Shown: positions 36,501-47,102 of the stretch, in pieces | Position numbering within the stretch: the stretch's first letter is position 1 | How the letters are laid out: each line of letters opens with the position of its first letter | Notes under the pieces: generated by a model | What the model saw: only the letters and a program-made list of their open reading frames with translations | Database searches by the model: none | What the model was told of the DNA's origin: nothing | Position numbers and translations under genes: made by a program | Assembly (NCBI GenBank): GCA_039000515.1 | Contig: JBCFYV010000012.1 | Coordinates: 1,456,005 to 1,520,004, forward strand | DNA: 64,000 nucleotides | DNA from: Timema cristinae | Lineage: Eukaryota > Arthropoda > Insecta > Phasmatodea > Timematidae | Reading direction: 5' to 3'

Positions 36501-39039
36501 TCAATGGTTTTATGAACTTAAATCCCCTTTTTCTCGTAAAAGAGTAAAAAATCAAAAATTCTATCTTTAGTTTTTATTTAATTAAAAGGTACTAAAATTT
36601 TTTGTTTTTAAAAACCCCTTTAAAAAAAGGTTTAAACAAATAAATAATGTTAAAATGGGAAAAGTTTTTGATTCATGTGTTTTTAGGAGTTCGCATTTCT
36701 ATTATCGAAATCAAATTTAAAAAGAAAAATATTTATTTTTAAAAAAGTTTTGTTCAGTTTAAAATTTTTATTAAATTTTCAAAAATGTACTTTGTTATAT
36801 TTGAAAATGATGTATTTTCACTGCTAAAATATTTTTTCAAAGTAAATGGTAAGCTTGTAGTGTTTTTTTTTCATTGTTCTTCACGCCGTCAAGGTAGGTA
36901 TGAGGAAGATATAAATTTTGAGAAGTACCTTGTTGACGTTTGAAATAGCGGGAAAAACCCTTTAGGAAAAATTACCATCAGTACACCGTGTAAATTGAGC
37001 ACCGCGGTGTGAATTTTTGTTTTTCGGTTCATTATTTTATAATAAAAATCTTTTTTCAAAAATGAAGATGAACTTATATAAAAAAATTGATATCACTCAA
37101 TTTTAAACCCAAAAAATTAAAAAATTTTATTACATTATTTTAAACTATATAAAGCATAGGCTTTAGGCAAGACATAGGTGCCCACCCCCAAACTGGAAAC
37201 CCAAAACAAAATTTTGTTAGTGGGTTTTAAAAAAAAACCAAAAGGAAAGTTGCCAGGAACAATGAATTTTTCTTTATTCAAGGGCGTTTGCTATTATTAG
37301 TTTTTGGAGGGAGGAAAAGGGCTGCGCCTCATCCCCCTTCAAAGTCTCTTGTAGATGCGACGGGGGGAGAGAAAAGGAAAGGGGAATATTTTTTTGCCGG
37401 TTTTCCCCTAGACTATCAGAGTGAACTTTCTGGTGTTTGGGAAAAAGCGGGTACTAGGGGGATATTTTTATAATCTAAGCCGTCAGTTTTTTTAGGGGTG
37501 GCGATTCTTGTAGTATTATACATTCAACGGGGTATGTGTCGTGTTTTTGGGACTTATCTGGCACCAAAAGAGGTTTATTTTTTTTGGTTTCGAGGGGAAG
37601 TGTTTTAGTCAAAGACTAAGATGCACGATTTTTCCACTGTACCAAAAAAAGAAGGCTGAGTGCACGAGTATTAGAGTTAAGCCCCCCCTCCACGGTTTAA
37701 ACAATTTTCGCAAATTCGGTGTTTGTGAAATGCCTGTTTGCACCAAAGTGGCCCCTCCACGTTGCAACCCTTGTGCAAATATCAGTTTCGTTTTCAAATC
37801 CTGGTGGGATGTCAGGGCACGGGCGATTGTTGGCCCCCGATTATCCCTTTCGTGGGGCGAAAAAACGTGTAAAAAAAAAAAGAAAACCAAAAAACTGGGG
37901 CGAAGAGTTGGTTTGAAGGGAAACCCAAATTTTTCTGATGCTTGGTCACGAGTTAGGGGTTCCCCAGCGCGGACTACAGAAAAATCCCTTTGAATGGACG
38001 CGTGTTCAGCGAGTTACTCGAAAAAGGTTACTCCCTTATACAGAAAAAAACCCCGAAAAATGGGAAGAAATCCAGAAAGAGATTATTGGCAACTATGAGA
38101 TACCTTGTAAGCGGGCCTCCTTTGAAGAGCTGAAAATTTTAAACAGCCCTCTCAGCTCAAAGCTTGGGGAAAAATAGTGGGGAAAATTGTGACGCTCTGG
38201 TCCCGTTTTGAAAGGGTATTTAAAGGGGGAAATTAAACAGTTTTCCTAAAAAAAGCCATTTTTTGATGAAAAAGAAAAAATGTTAAAGCATTATATTTGA
38301 TTTTTTTTGTTCTGAAAATTTTTATTTTGTAACCCCATGAAGAATCCCAGACATTGTTCAGTAAGTAAATGTATCAGACAGAAGGTTTGATATGTGAAAT
38401 TTACGTGGTTGCATGTTGGTCCTGTGTTGTCCGGTTTTTTTTTTGGCTGGCAGGGTGTATTGGGTGGTCGAGGGGTGGAAAGTGGAAAAGGGGATGGGCC
38501 CAAAGGGTACGATTGAATGGGGGGTTGGGGGGGCTGAAGGGGTAGTGTGGAAGGAAAGTTAGGCAGGGGTTTGGTGAATTGTGAGGATGGGGGCAGCGAG
38601 TGATTTTGGTGGTTGTTTTTGTGACGAGTGTCTGTGAAGATTGCCAGTCGTCCTTCGAAAAAAATGTCATCAAGAATTTTTTAGCAAACAGTTGTGGTTT
38701 TGGGCCCATTTTGCCCTACTCCCCAGCCCACCTTTTTGCTATGATCTGGGGTCTGAGGAGGGTTTTAAAGACGTTCCAGGGAAGGGCAGTGTTTAGTTCT
38801 TTTGGCTTTTTCACTGTCTGGTGGGGGTCTTTTTCTTCAGTCGTTTTTCCTGCGGGTGTAGGCTGGAGTTGGGTGTCTGAGAATTCTTTTTCAACGACCC
38901 TTTAAAAAAAATAAATCGAAATTTATCTTGTAGTAATGAAAGTTTCCTATTAAAAAATTTCTAGAAGGTAATAGGTTTAACACCAGGCATTTTTGAGCGA
39001 AAATTTACATTAAAAAGTAGAAAAAAAATTTAAAATTTA

Positions 39040-39540
39040 TTGCATTGCGATCCGCCAGTGAAGTGAAGGAAGGATGTTGCCCAACAGTTTAGGAAGTGGA
39101 ATTTTCCCCAAATGCTCGGGCCATCGACGGAAAAATTCAACATCCCCAAACCCCCAGGGAAATGGTTCCTATATTTCAACACAAGAATTCGTTAGTGTTG
39201 TATTTATGGCTGGTAAAAGCCAATTACGTTTTTAATGGTCGATGTGGGGGCCAATGGAAGAGTTTCGATGGGGGGTGTTTTCCAAAACGGGAATTTTTTT
39301 AAAACCGTTTGTAACAAAATTATTTCCTAAACCGTGATTTCCAACTGTGAAAACAAACAGCCATACGTTTTCGTGGCAGGATGCATTTCCTCTCATGGAA
39401 ACCCAATGAAAAAAAATTATAGGGAAAAAACCCAAACCCGAGAACAAGCCATATTTAATTACACCTATCTCGTGCTCGTCGATTGTTTAGAATGCTTTTT
39501 GGGATTGGATCCCGGTTCCGAAACTTTTTAGATAAATAAT
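39040..39540 (+). pseudogene. PIF/Harbinger transposase (DDE_Tnp_4), readable through sequence errors
   Basis: In shifting plus frames one reads AIDGKIQHPQTPRE (first catalytic Asp at about 39126), KNSLVLYLWLVKANY (family: KNxFSxxLLALVDANY), SFDGGCF (second Asp), CENKQPYVFV, KTQTREQAIFNY and CLECFLGL (family: VVENAFGI, catalytic Glu). The order and spacing match PIF/Harbinger transposases. Whether the gene is intact cannot be judged, since frame breaks here may be sequencing errors. It is a different lineage from the HARBI1-like gene at 44381-47319. Confidence 0.72.
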
Positions 39541-40719
39541 TGAGCCCGGGGAAAAAACAAACTTGTGTTCTTGCGTGTACTCATCTAACAATTTTCTAAG
39601 AATGAAAAAGAGGAAATTTTAACATGGGGTTTTGATTTTTAGAACAAAGTAAGGGGAGATCGTAATGGATGAAATCGGATGGAACGTTATTACTTCCATT
39701 GCAACAGCTCCCAGTCGAAATACCCAGTGTCTTAAAACAAGTAGTCTCAACTTCTCACAAAAGTTCAATAGTGAGCAAGGTGCTGTCTCCCGGCAGGACA
39801 AGTATTCCAATAATAAGGGAAAACTTTAGAACCAACATTTTTTAAACTAAGCCCAAGTTTACCCCTTTTTCTTATTTAAATTTTTATTTTGTTGCCGACA
39901 TAAACTGTGTCACCATACTAAAAAAAAATAGTTAAAAAAATTATTTTTACCCTTTCACCGTTTTTGTCCGTTATTCGATGTTTCTGTTTCGTCCATTGTC
40001 GAAAATTCCTTGCATTTTGGCTCCTGATCCTCAGAAGTCGATTTCCCCAAAACCAAAAGTTCAAGTAAACGTGTCTGTTCCCCCTCCCGATTTTTGGTCG
40101 CCTCATTTTCTTCAATTTCCCCTTTTGTAGGCAGTGGCAATGAGTTCACTTTGGGGCGCACGCTTGCCCCTTGCATGGAGTCTATTTCTTTCATTTTTCG
40201 ACGAGAAAGTTGTACCCGCGTCCTTCTTATTTCGTATTTTACTCGTACTTTTAAACCTTTCCCCAGTTGGGTGAACCGCGATAGCACTCAAAAACTCCCC
40301 CCAAATTCTCGCCGTTCATTCTTTTGTCGTACATTTTGAAAAAGTAAACATCAGTAAAAATGAAAAAAAAAAAAAATCAAAAATAACTTTTCTATCGAAT
40401 TAACATAACGATGAATTGAAAACCTGGAACTTGGAAAAGGCCAAAAAAAGAAATGAAACAAAAAAAATAATTAAAAAAACTTATGAATCCGAGGAAGAGC
40501 GAGGCGAAAAGGGTCTGTTCACGAAAGGGGAAAAGGGGGTAGCTGATCCGAAGTTTGCACAATATACCATCCCCGGTCAAAAACCAAGGGTGTTTACACA
40601 AAAGATTTCGATCAGACCCATTTTTTCCAAACGTTTGCACAACCTCAAAAAGTCCCATCGCGATTTGCACGAACACCCAATTTGCGAAAAATTTTTTGCC
40701 TGGATGGGGGGGTTTGCCA

Positions 40720-40872
40720 ATCACGCACTTTCACTGTTCAGTTGTGTTTCTTACCCCACCGCGTCGTTTTTGCTCCTTAAATTTCGTGTTGTTAAAACCC
40801 CTTAAATGTATTTTTAGCTTGGTGTTCGTCTCCGATGTTAATTTTTTTGTAAACCGAATTAATCTTAGCTAC
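40720..40872 (+). repeat. Partial second copy of the Copia LTR, garbled
   Basis: It aligns with 21155-21318: GCCAATCACGCACTTTCACT is identical, then TTCTTACC..ACCGCGTCGTTTT and GTGTTCGTCTCCGATGTTAA. It is not followed by the primer site GGCTATGGGCCC, which favours a 3' or solo LTR. It lies 19.4 kb from the 5' LTR. Confidence 0.75.
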
Positions 40873-43047
40873 GTCACACCTGAACATAATAATAAATTAT
40901 TCAATTTAATTTTTTTAACCCCCAAATATGCCTATTGGGGTCCGAAAAAAAACAATTTTTAGAAAAAACCCAAAAACCCGGGGTCAGACCAGTAATTTAA
41001 CTTAAAGATTGGATAAAATGCTATAAGGAATGGGTAAGAAATATGTGAACATTTTTTACAATTATATTTTTTTAAATATCCTTATCTTTTTATTTTACTG
41101 AGGTTCATAAATTTTTCCCCAAAATTAGTAGGAAAAACAGTGGGTTTTACATTAATTTTTAAAAAAATTTAGTTTAATTTAAAAAAGGAAAAAGAAAAAA
41201 ATTTTAAAGTGACGAAAACGAAAAAAAAAAAAAAAAGATTAAAAAAAATTTGGGGAAACAACTGAAAACAACTTACATTGTAAAAAAACACTCACCAACG
41301 GGGACAGCCAACTGGGCCCGCCAACTGGGTCAACACGCGGCACTAGCTTGACCAGCGACCTCCGCCTCGCCAAAAAACAACGACGACTAAAGGGCGTGTC
41401 TCGCCAGCCGGCAATGAGGCTCAAACCACGTGTTCGGCCACAAGAAAATGGATAAAAAGGGGCCGTTTCCCCCCTTCCCGACTTCGCGAAGGTGCTCCCT
41501 TTTTTTCGATTTTGAGCCCCCCGAACTTCTCCCCCCCTTTTTTTGTAATTTTCCCCCAAACCCTTTCCCCTTTCCTTTCCCGATCCGCCCCCCCCTTTTC
41601 TGAGAATTATATTTCGTATAAATACAAAGGGGTACCGGGACTCGGGTCCCCTTACTACCCCCCCGGGCCCGGATAAGAGGTGAGGGCAGCGACTGGGGTT
41701 TTGGGGGAAATTACCTTCCTACCGAATTTACTATTTCGGCGTCCCTGGGGGGAACTCTTTCTAAGTTATTATTTGGAACTTTTTTATTAAATTAAATTTT
41801 TTTTTTAAAAAATTTACTATGCTACGCGCTTATCGCGGGTTTGGGGGTTTTGACCTCCCCCTTTTCGCCACCACTTATATTCGGGCTGAGCCCTATTTTT
41901 TTGTATTTCATAAGTTGCCAATATTGCTTTTTAACCAGAATTGTCTGGTCCGGGGTTTCAAAACCCCGGTTATGTTATTTTAAAGATAGCTGTTTCGGAC
42001 TCAACTTTTTTCGCCAAGTTTAACGCCTAGGGTTGTTGGGTTATTTTCCCTTGTGGCCTTGTTTAATTGCTATGACGTACTTTGCACGGGCGCCTGAAGA
42101 AATATATAATTTATACTAGGGTGGATAATTTAAACGCTAGAGTAACCATTTGGGAAAACTAATCAATTTACGAAGTAACCAAAGAACCATAAACCAAAGA
42201 CCATGTCATGAGATCCCGGACCGTTACCTTTGATGGGTTTAATTAACGTGATTCTTTTTGGGAGGAAGTTTATGTTTATTTTGTTTAATTGATTTCACGT
42301 TGGAGGAAAGGCGCGCTTCACGCGGTGTTGATTGTTTGTCAGCTTGTTATTGTTTTGTTTATAAATAAAATTGTTTGTTCATTCAGGTAACTCTTTACCT
42401 AATTTCTGCCTCTTCGCCTTATAGATATTAAGGGGGGGGGGGGGTTTTGCACAACGGGAGTAAAAAAAGGGGAGGAAGCTGAAAAATTAATTTGATTTAA
42501 CAATTTATTTGTTTGGGTGTATACACAATTACTTCGAGCCTAGAGAAACAAAATTACAAAATTATAGAGGAATATAAAAAAATAGGAGGGGGGGATAAAA
42601 AAGAGGGGGGGCTATACGTGATGGTGGACTGTATTTTCAAAAAATAAAAAAAAAAGTTTTGTTTTTATATTGACATGATGGATGATTAAAAGCTTTTTTT
42701 ACAGGATTCTTTACAATTTTTTTTAAACGGGGAAGGGGGCTATTACTTTGATTTCAAAGCAGATTGCATAGCTTAACACCCAAGGCCGGGTTAAAAAAGG
42801 TCTTAATTTCATAAACCATTTCTTGACTTTTGGGGGGGGGGGTGGGGGTTTTAAAAGTCTTTTAATGCAGGTTGAATGCCTAAATTTTTGGTTTCAACAT
42901 TTAAAAAAATATATTTAGGGTCACATATCTTAGTTTTTTGAAATATATTATATTGTATATTTTTTTTAAATAAATTTTTAATTATATCAAATTTTATTTA
43001 ATAAATAATTTATTGTAATTGAAATTTAGATTTATTTTTATTCATTA

Positions 43048-43165
43048 CTTGAAAGGAAGTGAGAAACTATTTAGGAAAAAACTTTTTCAACATGACCAGC
43101 CAGGATTCGAGACCTAGTTAGTTCCCCCATCAAAGAAAAACTGACCATATATGCCCTAACGTGTT
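43048..43165 (-). repeat. SINE-B copy, partial and garbled
   Basis: GAAACTATTTAGGAAAAAAC followed by GACCAGCCAGGATTCGAGAC corresponds to the body and box B region of SINE-B in minus orientation. Confidence 0.55.
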
Positions 43166-43696
43166 TACCGGTAACCATTATTAAATAAATTACAGTAGAC
43201 AGTACAATATTTACGATATTTCCTGGAATATATCTCTTACTTTAATTTTTCTGTTTATTATAAAACATAACATGTTTCTTTTTTTCTAATTTTTTTTGCA
43301 GATATAACGGTTCTCTGATCTATTAACCCGGGGGTTTTTTTTAGAAGTTTTTATCAAAATTTGTTTTCTTACATGGATTTCCCCGTTCCCAAAAGGAATT
43401 AGCGTGTGTGGGATTTATTTTAAACCCCCCAATCTTTTTTATTTGGTTGAGAAATGAAAGTTTCCGAGAACCAATTGGGCCTGGCAAACAAACTAAAATG
43501 CCAAAAAAATAGTTTTTATAGGCTGTGTATAAGGTCGCTTGAAGGTTTGAGTGAAGGTCAAGTAGTCAAAAGTGCTTGCCTCCAAGTTGGAGTTGGGTCA
43601 CTTTTTAACCTAGTACCTAAAACATTTGGGAAAAAACCTTACAGTTTAATTCAGCTTACCTTCAAACATAATAGGGACTACTAGTAATTATTTTAA

Positions 43697-43941
43697 TCAC
43701 AGCGTCTTACTAACTGTTTGGGTTTTATGCACTTATGCTAATGGTAAAAGGGAGCGTGATTGTAGATTAAATGGAGGCTTACAGTTTACCTTGGGATCCG
43801 AAAACCCCGGGGGGAGGTTTAAAATTCCCCAATTACAAGCTGTGCTTAATATAGTCTTGTCGAGGTGAAAGAAGGGTTTTGGGAATAATTAATCTGTGCC
43901 GGGGCCGAGGATTTAAACCCCCGATTCCCAGCAAAGAAGTC
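43697..43941 (-). repeat. SINE-A copy, garbled, cut off by the assembly gap
   Basis: It starts with the shared tail (CAGCGTCTTACTAACTGTTT), then TGATTGTAGATTAAATGGAG, the body, and TCTGTGCCGGGGCCGAGGAT from the tRNA head, stopping at AGAAGTC directly before the Ns. About 50 bp of head should be in the gap. Confidence 0.8.
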
Positions 43942-44041
43942 NNNNNNNNNNNNNNNNNNNNNNNNNNNNNNNNNNNNNNNNNNNNNNNNNNNNNNNNNNN
44001 NNNNNNNNNNNNNNNNNNNNNNNNNNNNNNNNNNNNNNNNN
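43942..44041. other. Assembly gap (100 N)
   Basis: Exactly 100 Ns, a conventional placeholder for unknown size. It separates unpolished sequence from clean sequence and lies between a SINE head and a minisatellite. Confidence 0.98.
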
Positions 44042-44220
44042 TGTACAACCTCCTCCCCCACACAACCATCACTAGTGTACAACCTCCTCCCCCACACAAC
44101 CATCCCTAGTATACAACCTCCTCCTCCCCCACACAACCATCCCTAGTATACAACCTCCTCCACCCCCACACAACCATCCCTAGTATACAATCTCCTCCAC
44201 CCCCACACAAGCATTTCTAG
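44042..44220. repeat. Minisatellite, five units of 34-37 bp
   Basis: Units start at 44042, 44076, 44110, 44147 and 44184. Each reads TRTACAACCTCC ... CCCCCACACAACCATCMCTAG. The last three units are 37 bp with an extra CTC or CAC. The array probably extends into the gap and may be what broke the assembly. Confidence 0.92.
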
Positions 44221-44380
44221 TGCATTGAGGGTGGTTTTTTCCTAAGTGCTTTCACCACTATTTTCATACAAATGCAGGGGCATTTCCTCTTAATTAAAAC
44301 TACCTCACCCCTAACACATTAGTGCATAGGCCAAACAAAATGACTAGTTTTATATCTAGTAGCTGGTGCAATGCATTTAC

Positions 44381-44580
44381 CTGTAATGTATCATCACGTT
44401 GTGTTTAACAACATGTCTCGATGATCCGTGCTTCCTGCGCATGTACATGGTGCAAGGTCCTATCTTGCAACAGGCAGCGGAATCTTCCCTTGAGCACTCC
44501 AAAAAACCTTTCAGGGGTCCCCTCAACAGCATATGTGATGGGGGTGAGCATCCATTGTTCTGGAGCATGTCCTGATACGC
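44381..44580 (-). pseudogene. Harbinger-like exon 5 (catalytic C-terminal part)
   Basis: The acceptor is TTGTTTGCACAG|GCG. It reads VSGHAPEQWMLTPITYAVEG, then TPERFFGVLKGRFRCLLQDR and TLHHVHAQEARIIETCC. The family's roughly 13 residues between TPE and the VERxFGxLK motif are missing, and one frameshift precedes HNVMIHYR. It ends at a plausible donor, ACAG|GTAAAT. Confidence 0.8.
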
Positions 44581-45128
44581 CTGTGCAAACAACAAGTTTG
44601 GAATTTTATAACAATTTCCCATTTTTTACAATAAATTAATATATATACCATAGATATATTTACTAAAAATCATTTCAGCTATAATTATTTTATCTAACAC
44701 AAACTGTGCGAGTATAGTGACAACCCTCTAGAATTTTCATAAAACTGGATCAATAATGATTTTTTTTATAATTGCATGGCAACCTCTACCAACATTTTAA
44801 ATTAAAATATTTTGATAGAAAATTTGGAAGAAACTGTTTAGAATGTAAAATAATAGTATTGAATTAGATTTTTTTTAAAGTTGACACAACATAAAGGTTA
44901 AAAATGTTAGATATCATTATTTACACCTTATCAAAATAAAATTGACTTACACACCACATGAAAAAATTTTTTTTTGAAAGTATGTCAAGGCATTATGATT
45001 TTAAAGAAATAAATTGCTTTACAACATACAAAATTATTATTTGAGCAAATACATAGAGTTTTACTTACTAAGATAATCAAGGCGGTTCTTATGTAGGCCT
45101 ACATTATAAGCTCCAAATTAATACATAC

Positions 45129-45271
45129 CAATAAAGTAGAAATCACCAATTCTCTCCCGGTGTAGACGTTTCATTTCCACCTTACTTCATTCACTTGACT
45201 GCACTATCACGCCAGATAAACTGGTCAGGAACTCTCCCAAGAAACCGTGCATTTACATTCAGAGCACATAT
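45129..45271 (-). pseudogene. Harbinger-like exon 4
   Basis: After the acceptor GTTACAG| it reads ICALNVNARFLGRVPDQFIW RDSAVK in one frame, corresponding to the family's NARFPGSxHDSFIWRxS. After a frameshift it reads EMKRLHRERIGDFYFIG, up to the donor TTG|GTATGT. The length of 143 nt is one off from a multiple consistent with its phases, as the frameshift requires. Confidence 0.82.
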
Positions 45272-45473
45272 CTGTAACATGACATACTTTTTATACAAAA
45301 AACAAAAACAATCAAATAGTTAACCATTCAATACTATAGTATAATGTATTATCTACAATTCAATTTTGCAGTAAAATTATTTAGGCTATATTAAAGTGGA
45401 AAGTCTGCTATTCCGCTTATAAATATTTAGTCACAGTAAAATATAAGAATAAAAGTTTTTCTAACTGCACTTA

Positions 45474-45687
45474 CAGTAGCCCCGTGTCTTCTTTGGTGCT
45501 GACTGACAGCTCACAGCTCACTTCTGACAGTCAAAATTTAGGTATATACCTAAATGTTGACTGTCAGAAGTGACAGCTGCTAAACACATGTTTTTGTAGA
45601 TCATATGGTTTGACATAGCGATACATAATTTGGTTTGGTAACTTTTCAAAGCTGTCAGTCATCACGAAAGAAGCCACGGGGCTACTA
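45474..45687. mobile_element. 214 bp pogo-like MITE with nested palindrome, in a Harbinger intron
   Basis: Outer arms of about 37 bp are nearly perfect inverted repeats: AGTAGCCCCGTGTCTTCTTT on the left and AAAGAAGCCACGGGGCTACT on the right. They are flanked by TA at 45472-45473 and 45688-45689, and the ends start CAGT/TAGT, as in pogo-group MITEs. Inside, 45518-45573 is a second palindrome with 28 bp arms and one mismatch (TCACTTCTGACAGTCAA / TTGACTGTCAGAAGTGA). Its right edge is only 24 bp from the exon 3 donor. Confidence 0.85.
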
Positions 45688-45710
45688 TATAGTACCAAAA
45701 GCCTACTTAC

Positions 45711-45844
45711 CCCCTGAACATTAAGAGAATGGAACTCATGGTGGTTGTAATATGCCTCCTCATCCTCATGGGGAGTTGTGATGGCAATGTGTGTGTGTGT
45801 GTGTGTGTGCAATCACACCGGGAAATCCCAATACTTGAAGAAAT
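45711..45844 (-). pseudogene. Harbinger-like exon 3 (first catalytic motif, disrupted)
   Basis: The acceptor is TTTTCATACAG|A. The exon reads FLQVLGFPGVI, then a CA repeat, then IAITTPHEDEEAYYNHHEFH SLNVQG up to the donor GGG|GTAAGT. The family motif at the junction is GxIDG/CTHI. The Asp codon is gone and the two halves are in different frames. Confidence 0.85.
45788..45809. repeat. (TG)11 microsatellite inside the Harbinger catalytic motif
   Basis: An uninterrupted dinucleotide run of 22 bp. On the coding (minus) strand it is (CA)11 in the place of the codons for D-G/C-T-H. The ancestral TGCACACACAT of Cys-Thr-His would be a natural seed for it. Confidence 0.9.
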
Positions 45845-46814
45845 CTGTATGAAAACATTTTATATAAACATTAATATTATTACACACAGTATAGAACAGT
45901 GTTTGCCAAGCTTTTATGATCCCCCAAAAGTTCACCTTGATTATATTATGAATGGACATTCTAACAACTTTTATGAAAAAATTATCTTTTTTTTTTGCAG
46001 TTATCATTGAAAACATTTAGCTATATTATTATTGTTCTTTTATAGGTATTGATAATATCTGTAAAAATAAATGACAGCTGCAAAACACATTACTTAACAT
46101 GGATATGAAAGTAGATCTAGTAACGTTTAATAGTTGCTAGATAATTTTATAGTTATTTGAATGATAATTAGGCTATAGTTTTTATATATTATTTTCAAAG
46201 ATAGTGTTTATAAATTAATTCATTGTACTAATAAATAACTTAAATAAATTAATTTAAATATATTTTAAACAGGAAGAATGTAAACCATAGCTTGACAGTC
46301 AGTTTTGCTCACTCTGCAATTTCAGGGCAAATGATAAATAAGTTTGCACTATCATTCCACCAACAAGGATATGGAAAATTATATGAAACTAAAATCATAG
46401 CCTAATTATTCAAAATCTTTAATATCTTTGCAAGATTTAAACAGTTCGCTAGGCCTATACTCATGCTCCTACCACCATTATATTTGTTTATTTAATTACT
46501 ACTGTTCAACATTTTAGCTTATTTATGCATGAAAGGTTATGTATATTTGTAAATATGGTGATACCCCGTGATTTATGATTCAATTGTTTATCAGGGTGAT
46601 GACATATATTTTCGATAATTTTCATTTAAGTTTCAATCAACTATCTGTATTCTTATTAATAGATAAAATTATTATTTATTTGCTTTTTTTTTAAGTGTTT
46701 GATAGCGAAAATATTTTGCACACCATCCCTAAGATATACACAGCCTATACTTAAGGAAATGTAATAAGCAAGTCTACGATTTGTAATAAATTTTATGTTC
46801 TAATATAAACTTAC
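45845..46814 (-). other. Harbinger intron 2, AT-rich
   Basis: A 970-bp intron, the longest of the gene. Near 46067-46096 it has ATGACAGCTGCAAAACACAT, a 20-mer similar to GTGACAGCTGCTAAACACAT inside the MITE at 45571, so a fragment of the same repeat may lie here. Confidence 0.5.
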
Positions 46815-47008
46815 CCTTGTTGTACCCTTTCTCTTTGTGCAGCAGTGGTAGGAAATACAATCCAACGATCAGCAAGGAGGTCCGAAACAGCGTTGCATAC
46901 ACTGTGTATGCATCATCCAGTTGAAGGTTGCGACAATGCTACAAATGAGTCCTGCCCCACTCCTCGCTGATAACCCCCCTCAGCAAAAAAATGCAGTGCA
47001 GCAGTTAC
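46815..47008 (-). pseudogene. Harbinger-like exon 2
   Basis: The acceptor is TTTATTGTTCAG|GTA and the donor is CAAGG|GTAAG. It reads VTAALHFFAEGGYQRGVGQD SFVALSQPSTG*CIHSVCNA VSDLLADRWIVFPTTAAQRE, matching the family's helix-turn-helix-like block (ALRFYATGSYQ ... FPTT). One TGA stop replaces an expected Arg codon. Confidence 0.87.
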
Positions 47009-47102
47009 CTGAACAATAAATACAAATAATTAGTGTTGGCCATAAACTAATAAGCAGGACAATTCAGTCATTTTAATGGTCAAGTTCAGAATATCCATTT
47101 AC

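Larger units (their letters stand above)
23711..43941. other. About 20 kb of unpolished, error-ridden sequence
   Basis: From about 23711 the text changes abruptly to homopolymer-rich strings such as gggggtttggggtttttgg. In repeats with a clean counterpart, isolated bases are overwritten by neighbours. In the Copia LTR, gcccactaag at about 21240 becomes accccttaaa at about 40796. In SINE-A, gaaccacggtgg becomes gaaaaccccgggg at about 43799. Reading frames and motif searches are unreliable. The long frames here (for example minus 26182-26706, plus 37541-37993 and minus 39955-40287) are not called. The region ends at a run of 100 Ns. Confidence 0.85.

Noticed and set aside
37541..40805. Several frames of 80-150 codons in both directions
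   Set aside because: Low-quality sequence with shifting frames. Apart from the Harbinger motifs at 39040-39540, none contains a recognisable domain.
43833..44136. Frames running through the N gap
   Set aside because: The Ns hold no information, and the rest is SINE-A and minisatellite.
44042..44220. CRISPR-like array of 34-37 bp units
   Set aside because: The units are contiguous without distinct spacers and vary internally. It is a minisatellite in a eukaryotic genome.
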